A DNA stretch of 64,000 bases from Cystobacterineae bacterium (GTDB lineage Bacteria > Myxococcota > Myxococcia > Myxococcales > Myxococcaceae): contig WRKR01000009.1 of assembly GCA_009782175.1 (NCBI GenBank), positions 1 through 64,000 on the forward strand. The letters run 5' to 3'. The notes beneath the pieces were generated by a model. The model was given only the letters and a program-made list of their open reading frames with translations. It ran no database searches and was not told the origin of the DNA. Below, in pieces: positions 1-7,572 of the stretch. Position 1 is the stretch's first letter. Each line of letters opens with the position of its first letter. The position numbers and the translations under genes were made by a program.

Positions 1-309
1 TGAGCCCCGCAGGGCCCTCGGAGAGTGGCTTTTTTTGGTTACTTTTTTTGTCCAGACAAAAAAAGTGACTCGCCGGGAGGCGAAACCTCCCCCCGCTGAA
101 AGCGAAATGAGCCGGGCCGCAGGCCCCCTCTGAAAAACAACCCTTGCCAAAAACCCTTCGCCGGAGGCGACAAAAAAAACCTATTTAAAATGCCCGCCGC
201 CAGGCGAAAAAACAAAACCAACAGCGAAAAAACTCTCCTGAAGTATTTTGCTTCCTCAAACAAACAAAGAATGCTATATTCTTTTTGCTGCGCAAAAAAC
301 GCGGTTGGG

Positions 310-457
310 CCTCGAAACCCCAGTTAAATTTAAAGGTGGCGGGAGCCACCGGGAGATGCCGAGTGGCTCGTTGCTTTTGAGCCCCCGGTTGACCCGGTGG
401 CCTGAGCGGGAGGCCGTAAGGCCTGCCGGTTTTTTCCTTTAAATTTGCCGGTTTCGA
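310..457. repeat. Large nested palindrome with internal hairpins
   Basis: The outer arms are CTCGAAACC (about 311-319) pairing with GGTTTCGAG (about 450-458), a 9-base perfect match. After a small asymmetric loop, AAATTTAAAGG (326-336) pairs with CCTTTAAATTT (436-446). Inside are GGTGGC-GGGA-GCCACC (6 bp closed by a GNRA-type loop), GGCTC...GAGCC, CCGG...CCGG, and AGGCC-GTAA-GGCCT (5 bp with a second GNRA-type loop) followed by a T run. It could be a structured RNA, a miniature mobile element or a transcription terminator. The pairing is read directly from the sequence; the function is unknown. Confidence 0.55.
407..435 (+). terminator. Hairpin plus T run inside the palindrome
   Basis: CGG-G-AGGCC, the tetraloop GTAA, then GGCCT-G-CCG is followed by six T. 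The stem is 8 pairs with one G-G mismatch. This is the layout of an intrinsic terminator on the plus strand, but no plus-strand gene ends just before it, so it may instead end a small RNA or belong to the repeat. Confidence 0.35.
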
Positions 458-557
458 GCTCGTTTAGGCCACCCTGTGGGTGGTTGCGCGAGTTTGCCCA
501 GCTTCTCCCTTGGAGGGCAGCATTGCTGTTCTACTTTTGCAGACGGAGGAGCGGTTA

Positions 558-935
558 ATGCGTGAAGGAAAATTCAACGAAGGAAACTTAAACCAAGGAA
601 ATTTTTTAAACGATGCTGAGCGCCGGTTGCTTTGCGGCATAGGCGCCATTTTGGAAGTGCTCAGAGCAGAAGGTTTTGAAGAATCCGCCTTTGTGGCGCA
701 AAAAATTTCTACTCTGCTTAAGTGGCCAGGCGGTGGCGTGCACCTGGAAGACATTTTCACCGTGCTGTGTGACGCCATAAAAAAAGAGCACGCTTGCATA
801 ACAAAATATTTGAGCTCCCTCTTGGGAATGCTGAACGAGTCCATTGCTGAAGCCAAAATGCAAGCCAAAAAGGAAGCCCTGCTGCTGTTTTTCCCTGAAG
901 CCACGTCGAAGCAGCCCACCGGAAAGCGGAGCTGA
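558..935 (+). CDS. Hypothetical protein upstream of an ArsR-type regulator
   Basis: A 125-residue protein I do not recognise. The start at 558 is chosen because GGAGGAG lies at about 545-551, whereas the longer open frame from 480 has no ribosome binding site. The N-terminus is Asn/Gly rich (GKFNEGNLNQGNF) and the rest looks helical, with Cys, His and Lys scattered through the middle (GVHLEDIFTVLCDAIKKEH). No signal peptide or membrane segment is evident. Its stop is two bases before the ArsR-type gene at 938, so the two are almost certainly co-transcribed. It may be a partner or target of that regulator, but nothing in the sequence proves it. Confidence 0.6.
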   Translation: MREGKFNEGNLNQGNFLNDAERRLLCGIGAILEVLRAEGFEESAFVAQKISTLLKWPGGGVHLEDIFTVLCDAIKKEHACITKYLSSLLGMLNESIAEAKMQAKKEALLLFFPEATSKQPTGKRS

Positions 936-937
936 GC

Positions 938-1213
938 ATGAAAAACGACGAAGCCTTAAAAATGTTGAAGCTGCTGAGCGGTGCGGTGCGCCTCAAAATA
1001 TTGCGAGCCCTTGCCGAGAGCGAAAAAAACGTAGGCGAGTTGGCGCGCATTGCGCGTGTGTCAAGCAGCACGGCCTCTCAGCAGCTGATTGTGCTGCGCA
1101 AAAGTGGCGCGGTTGCGAGCAGAAAAAGTTCGCCGATGGTTTTTTATTCCCTTGCTGACGAGAAAATTTCTGAACTCCTCAAAACATTGGAGCGGCTATA
1201 TGCACCGAAATAA
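938..1213 (+). CDS. ArsR/SmtB-type winged-helix transcriptional regulator
   Basis: This 91-residue protein has the ArsR fold. An N-terminal helix with VRLKILRAL is followed by VGELARIARVSSSTASQQL, the helix-turn-helix with the recognition helix at about residues 39-50, and by a wing ending SPMVFYSLAD. The family represses operons and releases DNA on binding metals or other signals. The usual CxC metal ligands in the recognition helix are absent, so it probably does not sense arsenic or cadmium that way. GGAG at about 927-930 sits eight bases before the start. The small unknown gene ends two bases upstream, suggesting an autoregulated two-gene operon. A palindromic element begins 26 bases after the stop. 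Confidence 0.85.
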   Translation: MKNDEALKMLKLLSGAVRLKILRALAESEKNVGELARIARVSSSTASQQLIVLRKSGAVASRKSSPMVFYSLADEKISELLKTLERLYAPK

Positions 1214-1238
1214 AGAGAGTAGCATTTGTTGGTAGGGA

Positions 1239-1545
1239 TAGACCGGTTTCAATTTGACATGAGGTCGAGGCGGACGAGGCCCCAGTCCCGAGGGGAAGGC
1301 GCGATGAGCAAGCTCCCTCCCCCCTCCTTTCCGTCATCAAGCTCCACCGGAGCTTGATGGTGGAGCTTGCTGACGGAAGGGTGGAGGTAGGGAGTGCACT
1401 TAAGTGCATGACCTGAGCGAAACCGGAGTCCAATGGAGCGGAGGGAATCATTTGAGAAAGCGTGCTTTCTCAAATAATTCCCGGAGCGGAATAGACGAGC
1501 GAAGCGAGTCTCACGAAGAGATCATGTCAAAGTGGAAGCGGTCTA
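1239..1545. repeat. Palindromic intergenic element, copy 1 (long form)
   Basis: The left end reads TAGACCGGTTTCAATTTGAC and the right end is the inverse of TAGACCGCTTCCACTTTGAC, giving imperfect terminal inverted repeats of about 22 bp. The interior holds perfect palindromes such as TTTGAGAAAGC...GCTTTCTCAAA (about 1451-1475) and CATCAAGCTCC...GGAGCTTGATG (about 1336-1361). Positions 1483-1532 are identical over 50 bases to 24234-24283 in copy 2. No transposase is encoded. It resembles a miniature inverted-repeat or REP-type element. Confidence 0.75.
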
Positions 1546-2028
1546 GTGCTGTGGCCTCCAGTTGCTGTGTTGTGTTTCTTCTTGGGTTTTACCCTGGGCT
1601 ACAAGGGTTGTTAGGGGGGGGCTGTTAGGTGCGGGCGGGTTTATGCTGGAGGCAGCACCACATGGAGTCCACCTCCGGGGACAGCCCGCGCAACAAGCTC
1701 CAGTAGGGCGGGCTTCCGGAAAAATAAACAGCTGACTGCAAAAAAAGAGCAACCTGGAGTGCGTGTTGCGAATTGCAACCCTCCATAAAAACTTTCGTGC
1801 AAAAACAAATGCTTACAAATGTTATCGCACGGGGTGTCACAGCTGTTTTCCATGCCATTCAAAACTTGGTGTCGGGATATATCTGAAAAGTCCGACTTTA
1901 ACCGAGAGGAGGTGAATGCATAGGGAAATGGCGTATTTGGGCGTTGGTGGCGTTGTTTGGAAGAAGGGCCGGCTTTAAAGGCCAATTGAACTATTAAAAC
2001 ACTTTATTGAATTAAAAAGGAATCAACA
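1546..2028. other. Intergenic region, no supported gene apart from a possible tiny ORF
   Basis: About 480 bases separate copy 1 of the palindromic element from the first NHL lipoprotein gene. The minus-strand open frame here has no ribosome binding site or known motif. The only notable content is a 20-codon open frame at 1916-1978, listed separately, and the AAAAAGGA ribosome binding site of the next gene at about 2012-2019. Confidence 0.4.
1916..1978 (+). CDS. Possible 20-residue leader or small peptide
   Basis: ATG at 1916 opens a 20-codon frame, MHREMAYLGVGGVVWKKGRL, ending TAA. It follows AGGAGGTGA (about 1907-1915), a long match to the 16S rRNA tail, but the spacing from GGAGG to ATG is only three bases, which is poor. 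An in-frame ATG at 1928 would be more distant. It ends about 50 bases before the lipoprotein gene at 2029. It could be a leader peptide, or the purine-rich tract may be coincidence. Confidence 0.2.
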   Translation: MHREMAYLGVGGVVWKKGRL

Positions 2029-3192
2029 ATGGAAGTATTCAAAAAGAAAGCAGTTTGGCTGAATGTGGTTATATTCAGCTTGTTTGCAGCTTGTGCGGAA
2101 ATGGGGGAAGGCGAGGCCTTTTGGGGTGGCGAAGAGGCGGCCGTTTTAGAAACTGGAGAGGCGGCCGTTTTGGAAACTGAAGAGGCGGCGGCTCTGGAAA
2201 CCGGGGAGGAGGTGGATTTTGAGGGCAGGCTTCCTGACATAAACAGTGCTCTCCTTAATCCATTGGATATATTTAGGCTATTCTCTACCACCACTGTTAC
2301 AACGGTTGCAGGCGGGCCAAATTCTAAAGCATTTATTGGCCTTGGTGGCATTGTGAGGGATGCATCCGGCAATCTCTATGTGGTGGATAATGGAGCTCGC
2401 AAAATACTCAAGGTTTCTCCTTCAGGAGTTATCTACACCTTTGCCGGAAGTGGCAGAAGCGGCTCTTCCAATGGCCAGGGAAGCAGTGCGCAGTTTTCAT
2501 TGCTTCACGGCATCGCGATAGACAAGGCGGGCAATCTTTATGTGCTGGATGAAAGCAGCAGCAACAGTAGGATCCGAAAAATCTCTCCGTCGGGCTATGT
2601 CAGCACCTTTGTCGATATCAATAGAAATCCTCTCTTGTTTAACAATTCTCACGGCATCGCCGTGGATTCGATGAACAACCTCTATGTGACAACGGCGACA
2701 GGCATCCAAAAAATTACACAAATAGGTACATTCCTTTTAAGCCCAATAGGAATGAACAGCCAATGGATTGATACGTCTTCGATTGCCTCACCTGGGGCCA
2801 TCACCATCGACAAGGATGACAAACTTTATGTGATCTCCAATTACAACAGCATCTATAGGGTGGTGGGGAAGGGAGTTATGTGCGTCTTGTGGGGCGGCTC
2901 GGGAGCAGCTGAACCGCTCTGGGGTTATGGTATTGTTGCAGATACAAAAGGAAACCTTTATGTGACGGATGTAACCAGGCACCGAATTCTAAAGCTTACT
3001 CCTGGGGGATTTGACACCATTGTCACTCCCCTTGCCGGAAGTAGCAGGTGGGGCTTTGTTGACGGTGCTTCTGGCACGGCACAGTTTCATGCCCCTAGTG
3101 GCATCACAATGTCAGGCAACACCCTCTATGTGACGGAAGAGAACAATAAGGCCATTCGGAAGATCTATCTGGGCGGCGAAGATCTTCGCTAA
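2029..3192 (+). CDS. NHL-repeat lipoprotein
   Basis: A 387-residue secreted lipoprotein. The N-terminus has lysines, a hydrophobic stretch and a lipobox LFAAC with the cysteine at residue 22. Next comes an acidic Ala/Glu-rich linker made of three 8-residue repeats (EAAVLETG and variants), then NHL-type beta-propeller repeats from about residue 85 to the end. The repeat units carry the signature GIAIDKAGNLYVLD followed by a basic strand such as RIRKISPSG. NHL propellers usually mediate binding or act as scaffolds; the ligand here cannot be told. AAAAAGGA at about 2012-2019 supports the start. It is followed by a strong terminator and then by a larger lipoprotein with the same repeat type, so the two are probably paralogues. 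Confidence 0.8.
   Translation: MEVFKKKAVWLNVVIFSLFAACAEMGEGEAFWGGEEAAVLETGEAAVLETEEAAALETGEEVDFEGRLPDINSALLNPLDIFRLFSTTTVTTVAGGPNSKAFIGLGGIVRDASGNLYVVDNGARKILKVSPSGVIYTFAGSGRSGSSNGQGSSAQFSLLHGIAIDKAGNLYVLDESSSNSRIRKISPSGYVSTFVDINRNPLLFNNSHGIAVDSMNNLYVTTATGIQKITQIGTFLLSPIGMNSQWIDTSSIASPGAITIDKDDKLYVISNYNSIYRVVGKGVMCVLWGGSGAAEPLWGYGIVADTKGNLYVTDVTRHRILKLTPGGFDTIVTPLAGSSRWGFVDGASGTAQFHAPSGITMSGNTLYVTEENNKAIRKIYLGGEDLR
2134..2205 (+). repeat. Three in-frame 24-base tandem repeats
   Basis: The unit beginning GAGGCGGCCGTTTTAGAAAC occurs three times with a few substitutions and encodes EAAVLETG, EAAVLETE and EAAALETG just after the lipobox of the NHL lipoprotein. The unit length is a multiple of three, so copy-number change would lengthen or shorten the linker without a frameshift. 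Confidence 0.8.
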
Positions 3193-3204
3193 TAGCCCCA
3201 TCCC

Positions 3205-3240
3205 AAGCCCTGCATGCCACCGCGTATGCAGGGCTTTTTC
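3205..3240 (+). terminator. Rho-independent terminator of the NHL lipoprotein gene
   Basis: AAGCCCTGCAT pairs perfectly over 11 bases with ATGCAGGGCTT across a 10-base loop and is followed by TTTC. It begins 12 bases after the lipoprotein stop codon. Confidence 0.85.
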
Positions 3241-3670
3241 TAATACCTTCACACATCCACCCAGGGGATATGCTTGAGCCTCGCATAACTCGCCATCGGC
3301 CCCCTTCAACCTGAAACCCCTCTAAAGCCCGCGACATTTTTGAGCACAGCCCTTGGGTATACTTTCATTGAAGCAGACTGTGGGTGTTTTCAAAGCAACA
3401 GGCCTTGACAACTTGTTGCAGAGCAACACGCAGAATAAAGTTTGGGTTTATTCATTCTTAACTTCGAATTATCTCAGGATACACTTGCCTAACTCAATAA
3501 AATAAAACAGGTTTTTCATTTTCAAAAGTATTTTGTTATTTCAAGGGAAACTTTTTTGAAAATGAGACGACCATTAAATGTGCGTGTAATTCTAAGAAAA
3601 CACACATGTAGTTTTTTGTATTTGGTTTTTGCAGTATAATACCAACGAAGAACAGAAAAGAGGATGGAAA
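3241..3670. other. AT-rich upstream region of the BACON/NHL lipoprotein
   Basis: No gene is supported here. The last 200 bases are AT-rich and carry a good -10 element close to the next gene. An open frame that would begin at TTG 3629 overlaps that promoter, so it is not used as the gene start. Confidence 0.45.
3612..3640 (+). promoter_or_regulatory. Probable sigma-70-type promoter of the BACON/NHL lipoprotein gene
   Basis: A perfect TATAAT stands at 3635-3640, about 30 bases before the ATG at 3671. The -35 region (TTTTTT at 3612-3617, 17-base spacing) is weak. The position implies a transcription start near 3647 and a short leader containing the AAGAGG ribosome binding site. Confidence 0.45.
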
Positions 3671-5926
3671 ATGGGCGTCATACAAAGAAAAAAAGAAGAA
3701 AAAATGGACGTTGCCGAAAGGCAACGTTTTGTTGTTTATGGTGTGTCAATGTTATTGTCCCTGGCCTTTTGGGCCTGCGGACCTGAGAAGGACGACGACG
3801 ACAACCCAGAGCTCCGTGTGGATTTGGCCAGCCTTCATTTTGGCGTGTCAGCCAACCAAACAAAAAGCTTCCACATTTTCTCCAACACGGATTGGAGCCT
3901 CAGCACAAACGGTGCAGATTGGCTCAGTGTGGAGCCAAGCTCCGGCAATGGCAACGCAGAGGTGAGGGTGACGGTGTTGCAAGCCAACACAGGCAGCACC
4001 GAGCGCTCTGCCCAGGTGCTGATAACGGCCGAAAACCTCCAAGAAACAGTAGCCATAACACAGTCTGCACCTGGGCTTGGGCCTGAGCTCCGTGTAGACA
4101 GGACCAGCCTGGATTTTGATGCAGAAGCAGGCAGTGCAACGTTGATATTGCAATCCAACACGCCATGGAGCGCAAGCTGCAGTGAAAACTGGTGCAGTTT
4201 GGATATGGCTTCCGGCAGTGGCAACAGAACGGTGACGGTGAGCGTGTCGGCAAACACCAGCGCGGACGACCGCTATGCCACGGTGGAGATAACAGCCGAA
4301 GGGCTTGAGCCTCTAACCGTGAGCATTATGCAGCGCGCCTTCAACTCGGAACTCAGCGTGAACCCTCAAAGCCTTCACTTTGCTTCGGGAGACACAGCCT
4401 CCAACAACTTCAATGTTTCTTCCAACATGGCTTGGAGTGTGAGGTGTACACAGGACTGGTGCACGGTGAGTGAGGAGCTGACTCAAGGCAGCCACAATGG
4501 CACGGTGAGGGTGACGGTGCAGCGAAACGACGGCACCACCGAGCGCTCTGCGGATGTGATTGTTGCAACAACAGGCAATGCGAATGAAAGAATGGTGCGT
4601 ATAACACAGGCCCCCATCATGCCCACCATCAGCAGCTTCAGCCCCACCCAGACGGGCTATGGTGCTGAAATGACTATTTATGGCAGCCATTTCAGCGACG
4701 TTAGAGCAGAAAATGTGGTGCGCTTGGGCAGTGTAGAAGTTCCTGCGGGCAATATTACCTTCGCGTCGCCCACCACCATCCGGTTGACCGTTCCTTCAAG
4801 CAGCCTCTGCAGGGTGGGCACCACCACTCCCTGCACCGGTCGTGTGCAAGTGACGGTGAATAGAAAAACCGTCACCTCCACGGGCACCTTCACCTATGTG
4901 CTGACCGGAACGGTGAGCACATTTGCCGGCAATGGCACGTCAGGCCTTGTCGACGACGCGATGGCTGCTGCGCGGTTTCGCTATCCTAAAGGCATCGCTA
5001 TAGACCCATTATATGGCCATCTCTATGTGGCGGATAGCGCTAACAATAGCATTCGCAGGGTAACAACAGCTGGAGTGGTTAGTACTTTTGTCCTCGGGAC
5101 GGGTGGTCTGAATGTCCCTAGTGGTGTCAACATTGTTTCAATGAGCGCCCTCTATGTAGTGGACAAGTATAGTCACCGCATCCGCCGCCTAACACCATCA
5201 TCTATCTGCTCATCCATGCCGGGCTCAGTGGCCTCCATATGGAACTGCATACTCCCCTCCATTTCCACGATCGTCGGTGGTGGCAGCAATGGCTATACTT
5301 CAGGCTTTGCTGACAGCAGTGGAACCAATGCACTGTTTTCCTATCCTTCTGATATCGCAATAGATTCAGAGGGAAATCTCTATGTGACGGATACCCAGAA
5401 CCACTGCATTCGCAGAGTTTCATTGACCAACGCGGTCACCACACTTGCCGGTAACTGCAGGAATGCAGGTTTTGCTGATGGCACGGGAGCGGTCGCACGG
5501 TTTAATGAGCCTCATGGCATCACCATCGACTCAGCAGGCAACCTTTATGTGACTGACACCGTCAACCACCGCATCCGCAGAATAACACCAGGCGGAGCGG
5601 TCACCACCATCGCTGGCAGTGGCACTGCAGGCCATCTCGACGGCACGGGGACTGCCGCACGGTTTTATTATCCTAGTGGCATCACCAGAGACTCCGCGGG
5701 CAACCTCTATGTGGCGGATGAATATAACCACCGCATCCGCAGGGTGAGCTCGGCAGGCGTGGTTAGCACCATCGCCGGCACCGCTACAACAGGTCTTGTC
5801 AACGGCGTTGGAAGTGTTGCGCGGTTTAATCGTCCTTATGGCGTCGCAGTAGATGCCGCAGCCAACAACCTCTATGTGACAGATGGCGATAACCACGCCA
5901 TCCGCAGAATAGCCTTGGAAAGATAG
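3671..5926 (+). CDS. BACON-IPT-NHL repeat surface lipoprotein
   Basis: A 751-residue lipoprotein. The start at 3671 is chosen because AAGAGG precedes it and a TATAAT box lies between it and the more upstream TTG. The lipobox is LAFWAC with Cys about residue 36, followed by a short acidic run. Three BACON-type Ig-like domains follow at about 47-133, 139-224 and 227-313 (hallmark: NTDWSLSTNGADWLSVEPSS). An IPT/TIG domain (PTISSFSPTQTGYGAEMTIYG) spans about 316-411. From about 414 to the end are NHL propeller repeats (GITIDSAGNLYVTDTVNHRI). BACON domains are common in Bacteroidetes carbohydrate-binding proteins; a glycan- or surface-binding role is inference. It is followed by two hairpins ending transcription. 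Confidence 0.85.
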   Translation: MGVIQRKKEEKMDVAERQRFVVYGVSMLLSLAFWACGPEKDDDDNPELRVDLASLHFGVSANQTKSFHIFSNTDWSLSTNGADWLSVEPSSGNGNAEVRVTVLQANTGSTERSAQVLITAENLQETVAITQSAPGLGPELRVDRTSLDFDAEAGSATLILQSNTPWSASCSENWCSLDMASGSGNRTVTVSVSANTSADDRYATVEITAEGLEPLTVSIMQRAFNSELSVNPQSLHFASGDTASNNFNVSSNMAWSVRCTQDWCTVSEELTQGSHNGTVRVTVQRNDGTTERSADVIVATTGNANERMVRITQAPIMPTISSFSPTQTGYGAEMTIYGSHFSDVRAENVVRLGSVEVPAGNITFASPTTIRLTVPSSSLCRVGTTTPCTGRVQVTVNRKTVTSTGTFTYVLTGTVSTFAGNGTSGLVDDAMAAARFRYPKGIAIDPLYGHLYVADSANNSIRRVTTAGVVSTFVLGTGGLNVPSGVNIVSMSALYVVDKYSHRIRRLTPSSICSSMPGSVASIWNCILPSISTIVGGGSNGYTSGFADSSGTNALFSYPSDIAIDSEGNLYVTDTQNHCIRRVSLTNAVTTLAGNCRNAGFADGTGAVARFNEPHGITIDSAGNLYVTDTVNHRIRRITPGGAVTTIAGSGTAGHLDGTGTAARFYYPSGITRDSAGNLYVADEYNHRIRRVSSAGVVSTIAGTATTGLVNGVGSVARFNRPYGVAVDAAANNLYVTDGDNHAIRRIALER

Positions 5927-5936
5927 GCGTTGGAGC

Positions 5937-5984
5937 AAGGCCTTGTTGAGCTTGCTCAACGCTGAGTTTGTTAAACAAGGCCTT
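5937..5984. terminator. Nested palindrome after the BACON/NHL gene
   Basis: AAGGCCTTGTT (5937-5947) pairs with AACAAGGCCTT (5974-5984), and inside it GTTGAGC-TT-GCTCAAC forms a second perfect 7-bp hairpin. It starts 11 bases after the stop codon. There is no long T run, so it may act as an mRNA 3' stabiliser ahead of the true terminator. Confidence 0.5.
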
Positions 5985-5993
5985 TCAACAGTG

Positions 5994-6023
5994 GGGACGA
6001 GGTTTGGGCCTCGTCCCTTTTTT
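5994..6023 (+). terminator. Rho-independent terminator
   Basis: GGGACGAGG, a six-base loop TTTGGG, CCTCGTCCC and then six T form a 9-bp perfect stem with a T tail. It terminates the lipoprotein transcript and lies before the convergent minus-strand operon ending at 6100. Confidence 0.85.
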
Positions 6024-6099
6024 GGGCTTCATCTCTTTTGCTTCGTCGCCCACAAAGGAGAGAAGGGGGGGGAGTGGTTATTGAAGGGGAGTTGCTCTG

Positions 6100-6372
6100 T
6101 CAGGAGCATTTCCCTGCAGAGCACCTTTGGTTTGAGGCGCAGGTGTTTCCGCAAAGGCCGCAGTTGTTTGGATCTGTGTTGAGCTCAGCGCGCCCCAGCT
6201 TTTCTGTGCAGCAATGGCGCGAAGGCGTATGGACGGACTCAATGCACACATAGCCCCCGCCTCCACAGTCCTCATCTTCCTCGCAATAGAAGGGCATGCT
6301 TTCATCAAATTCGACTTTGCAGCTGCTTGCCAAAAGCACCAGCAGCCCTAAAACCCAAGAGCGCAGTTTCAT
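6100..6372 (-). CDS. Small cysteine-rich lipoprotein
   Basis: A 90-residue protein starting MKLRSWVLGLLVLLASSC, a lipoprotein signal with lipobox LASSC (Cys 18). The mature part is acidic at first (EEDEDCGGGGYVC) and ends with DPNNCGLCGNTCASNQRC, a dense Cys pattern typical of small disulfide-rich modules in secreted myxobacterial proteins. The start ATG shares one base with the stop of the upstream PEGA gene (TGATG), and GGAGGAACG precedes it, so translation is probably coupled. A longer open frame starting upstream would run into the PEGA gene and is rejected. The function is unknown. Confidence 0.75.
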   Translation of the reverse strand: MKLRSWVLGLLVLLASSCKVEFDESMPFYCEEDEDCGGGGYVCIESVHTPSRHCCTEKLGRAELNTDPNNCGLCGNTCASNQRCSAGKCS

Positions 6373-7565
6373 CAAAACGTTCCTCCTATGTTGATGACGA
6401 CGCCCACTTTTCCGGTGACGTCGTCCAGGGGGTTTTCGGCTATTTTTCCTGGCGCAACAAACATCCAAAGGGTTCCCCCGGCAACCATGGCGCCCCCGCT
6501 CCCCACAAAAATGTTGGAGAGCAAAGCATAAAGCTTCGCCCGGTTGGCTTCCTTGCGCGTAATGTCGATGATGCCGTTGCCAATGCTGTCTATGCCTTTT
6601 TTCTCGATGGATTTGGCGGCAAGTCCAAAATAAACACCTGTACCCGCTGCTGCCAGGCCTGCAATGGCGACATAGAGGCCTGGGCGTACATAGAGGGGTT
6701 TGTTTTTTCTTTGAGCTTCAGCCCCTGTCTCTTTCCACGCTCGAGGATCAAAAGGCTTGTCCAGAGGTTTGGCAATAAGCAGCACTTTTATCAGCTCAAC
6801 CTGGTTGGGCTGAATGTTCACTTCAGCATTAAACGGCAAAAACCCCTCTGCCTCTGCCAGCAAGGAATAGTGGCCTCGCTCCAACAATTTTTCGAAAGAG
6901 CCTTGGCCAATTTCCTTGCCTGAAAGCGTTATTTGCGTCGATCTCTCAAAAGCATCCACCACCAGCTTCCCCAGGCCTGTTTCCAAGTGTGCCGTCATGC
7001 GGCCAAAGGCACTTCTGGCTCTGGAGAGAAATTCTGCTTCTGTTTTGGCTTTAGAGGGTTTCACCAAACCGGTGAAGCCGCTGGTTTGTTGTTTTTGCTC
7101 GCGCTCTGGGCTTTCAGCGGTTTCTATGGCCAGCTGCTCCATGGTAGGCTCATATCCCCAGAGTGTGAGGAGGGAGCCTGGTCCCGAAGGTGTCAGAGAG
7201 GCGGTGAGGATGCGATCAACGCCCAATGTAGCAGCCAGCAACTCCAAGCAAGCTTTGTCCCTGCATTCGGCAGGGGTTTTCTGGAGTGTTTTGAGCACAG
7301 GCAACACTTCTTTGGGGCCCAATATATGAGAGAAGCGGCCTTCTCGAGTGGCTGCAGAAAGCTCGCGTTGGAATTCGGCGTTGAGGCGTTTGGCTCGTTC
7401 CGCTTGGCGGCTCCCTGCAGGTTGAATGCCCACAAAAGCCAGGGAAGGGGCGAAGCGGTTGGTGGGAGAAGCTTCTTCCGTCAAGTCCAACTCCAGCTCC
7501 AGCCCCTGTGCTTGTGCTTGGGAAAGCCAACCAAAAAGACAAACGACAAAAAGGTAAGGACGCAT
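6372..7565 (-). CDS. PEGA-domain protein with signal peptide and C-terminal membrane segments
   Basis: A 397-residue protein. A cleavable signal peptide ends at AQAQG (about residue 20). A region of about residues 40-170 (VGIQPAGSRQAERAKRLNAE, then TLGVDRILTASL) resembles periplasmic domains that follow the copy or level of a component. Residues about 195-262 form a PEGA domain (GKLVVDAFERSTQITLSGKE ... GHYSLLAEAEGFLPF). Two hydrophobic Gly/Ala-rich stretches (about 295-315 and 345-370) near the C-terminus are probable membrane spans. This architecture is common in myxobacteria; its role is not known. It is the first gene of a pair with the Cys-rich lipoprotein and lies seven bases after the acyltransferase gene, so the three may form one operon. 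Confidence 0.8.
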   Translation of the reverse strand: MRPYLFVVCLFGWLSQAQAQGLELELDLTEEASPTNRFAPSLAFVGIQPAGSRQAERAKRLNAEFQRELSAATREGRFSHILGPKEVLPVLKTLQKTPAECRDKACLELLAATLGVDRILTASLTPSGPGSLLTLWGYEPTMEQLAIETAESPEREQKQQTSGFTGLVKPSKAKTEAEFLSRARSAFGRMTAHLETGLGKLVVDAFERSTQITLSGKEIGQGSFEKLLERGHYSLLAEAEGFLPFNAEVNIQPNQVELIKVLLIAKPLDKPFDPRAWKETGAEAQRKNKPLYVRPGLYVAIAGLAAAGTGVYFGLAAKSIEKKGIDSIGNGIIDITRKEANRAKLYALLSNIFVGSGGAMVAGGTLWMFVAPGKIAENPLDDVTGKVGVVINIGGTF

Positions 7566-7572
7566 GGGGAGC

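Larger units (their letters stand above)
1..557. other. Non-coding region with palindromic DNA
   Basis: I see no convincing gene here. Short open frames on both strands lack ribosome binding sites and recognisable motifs. The first 250 bases contain homopolymer T and A runs and GC-rich short inverted repeats. Positions 310-457 form a large nested palindrome, listed separately. Confidence 0.5.

Noticed and set aside
1641-1985. 114-residue minus-strand frame
   Set aside because: No ribosome binding site, no known motif and no gene-like context; composition is not distinctive.
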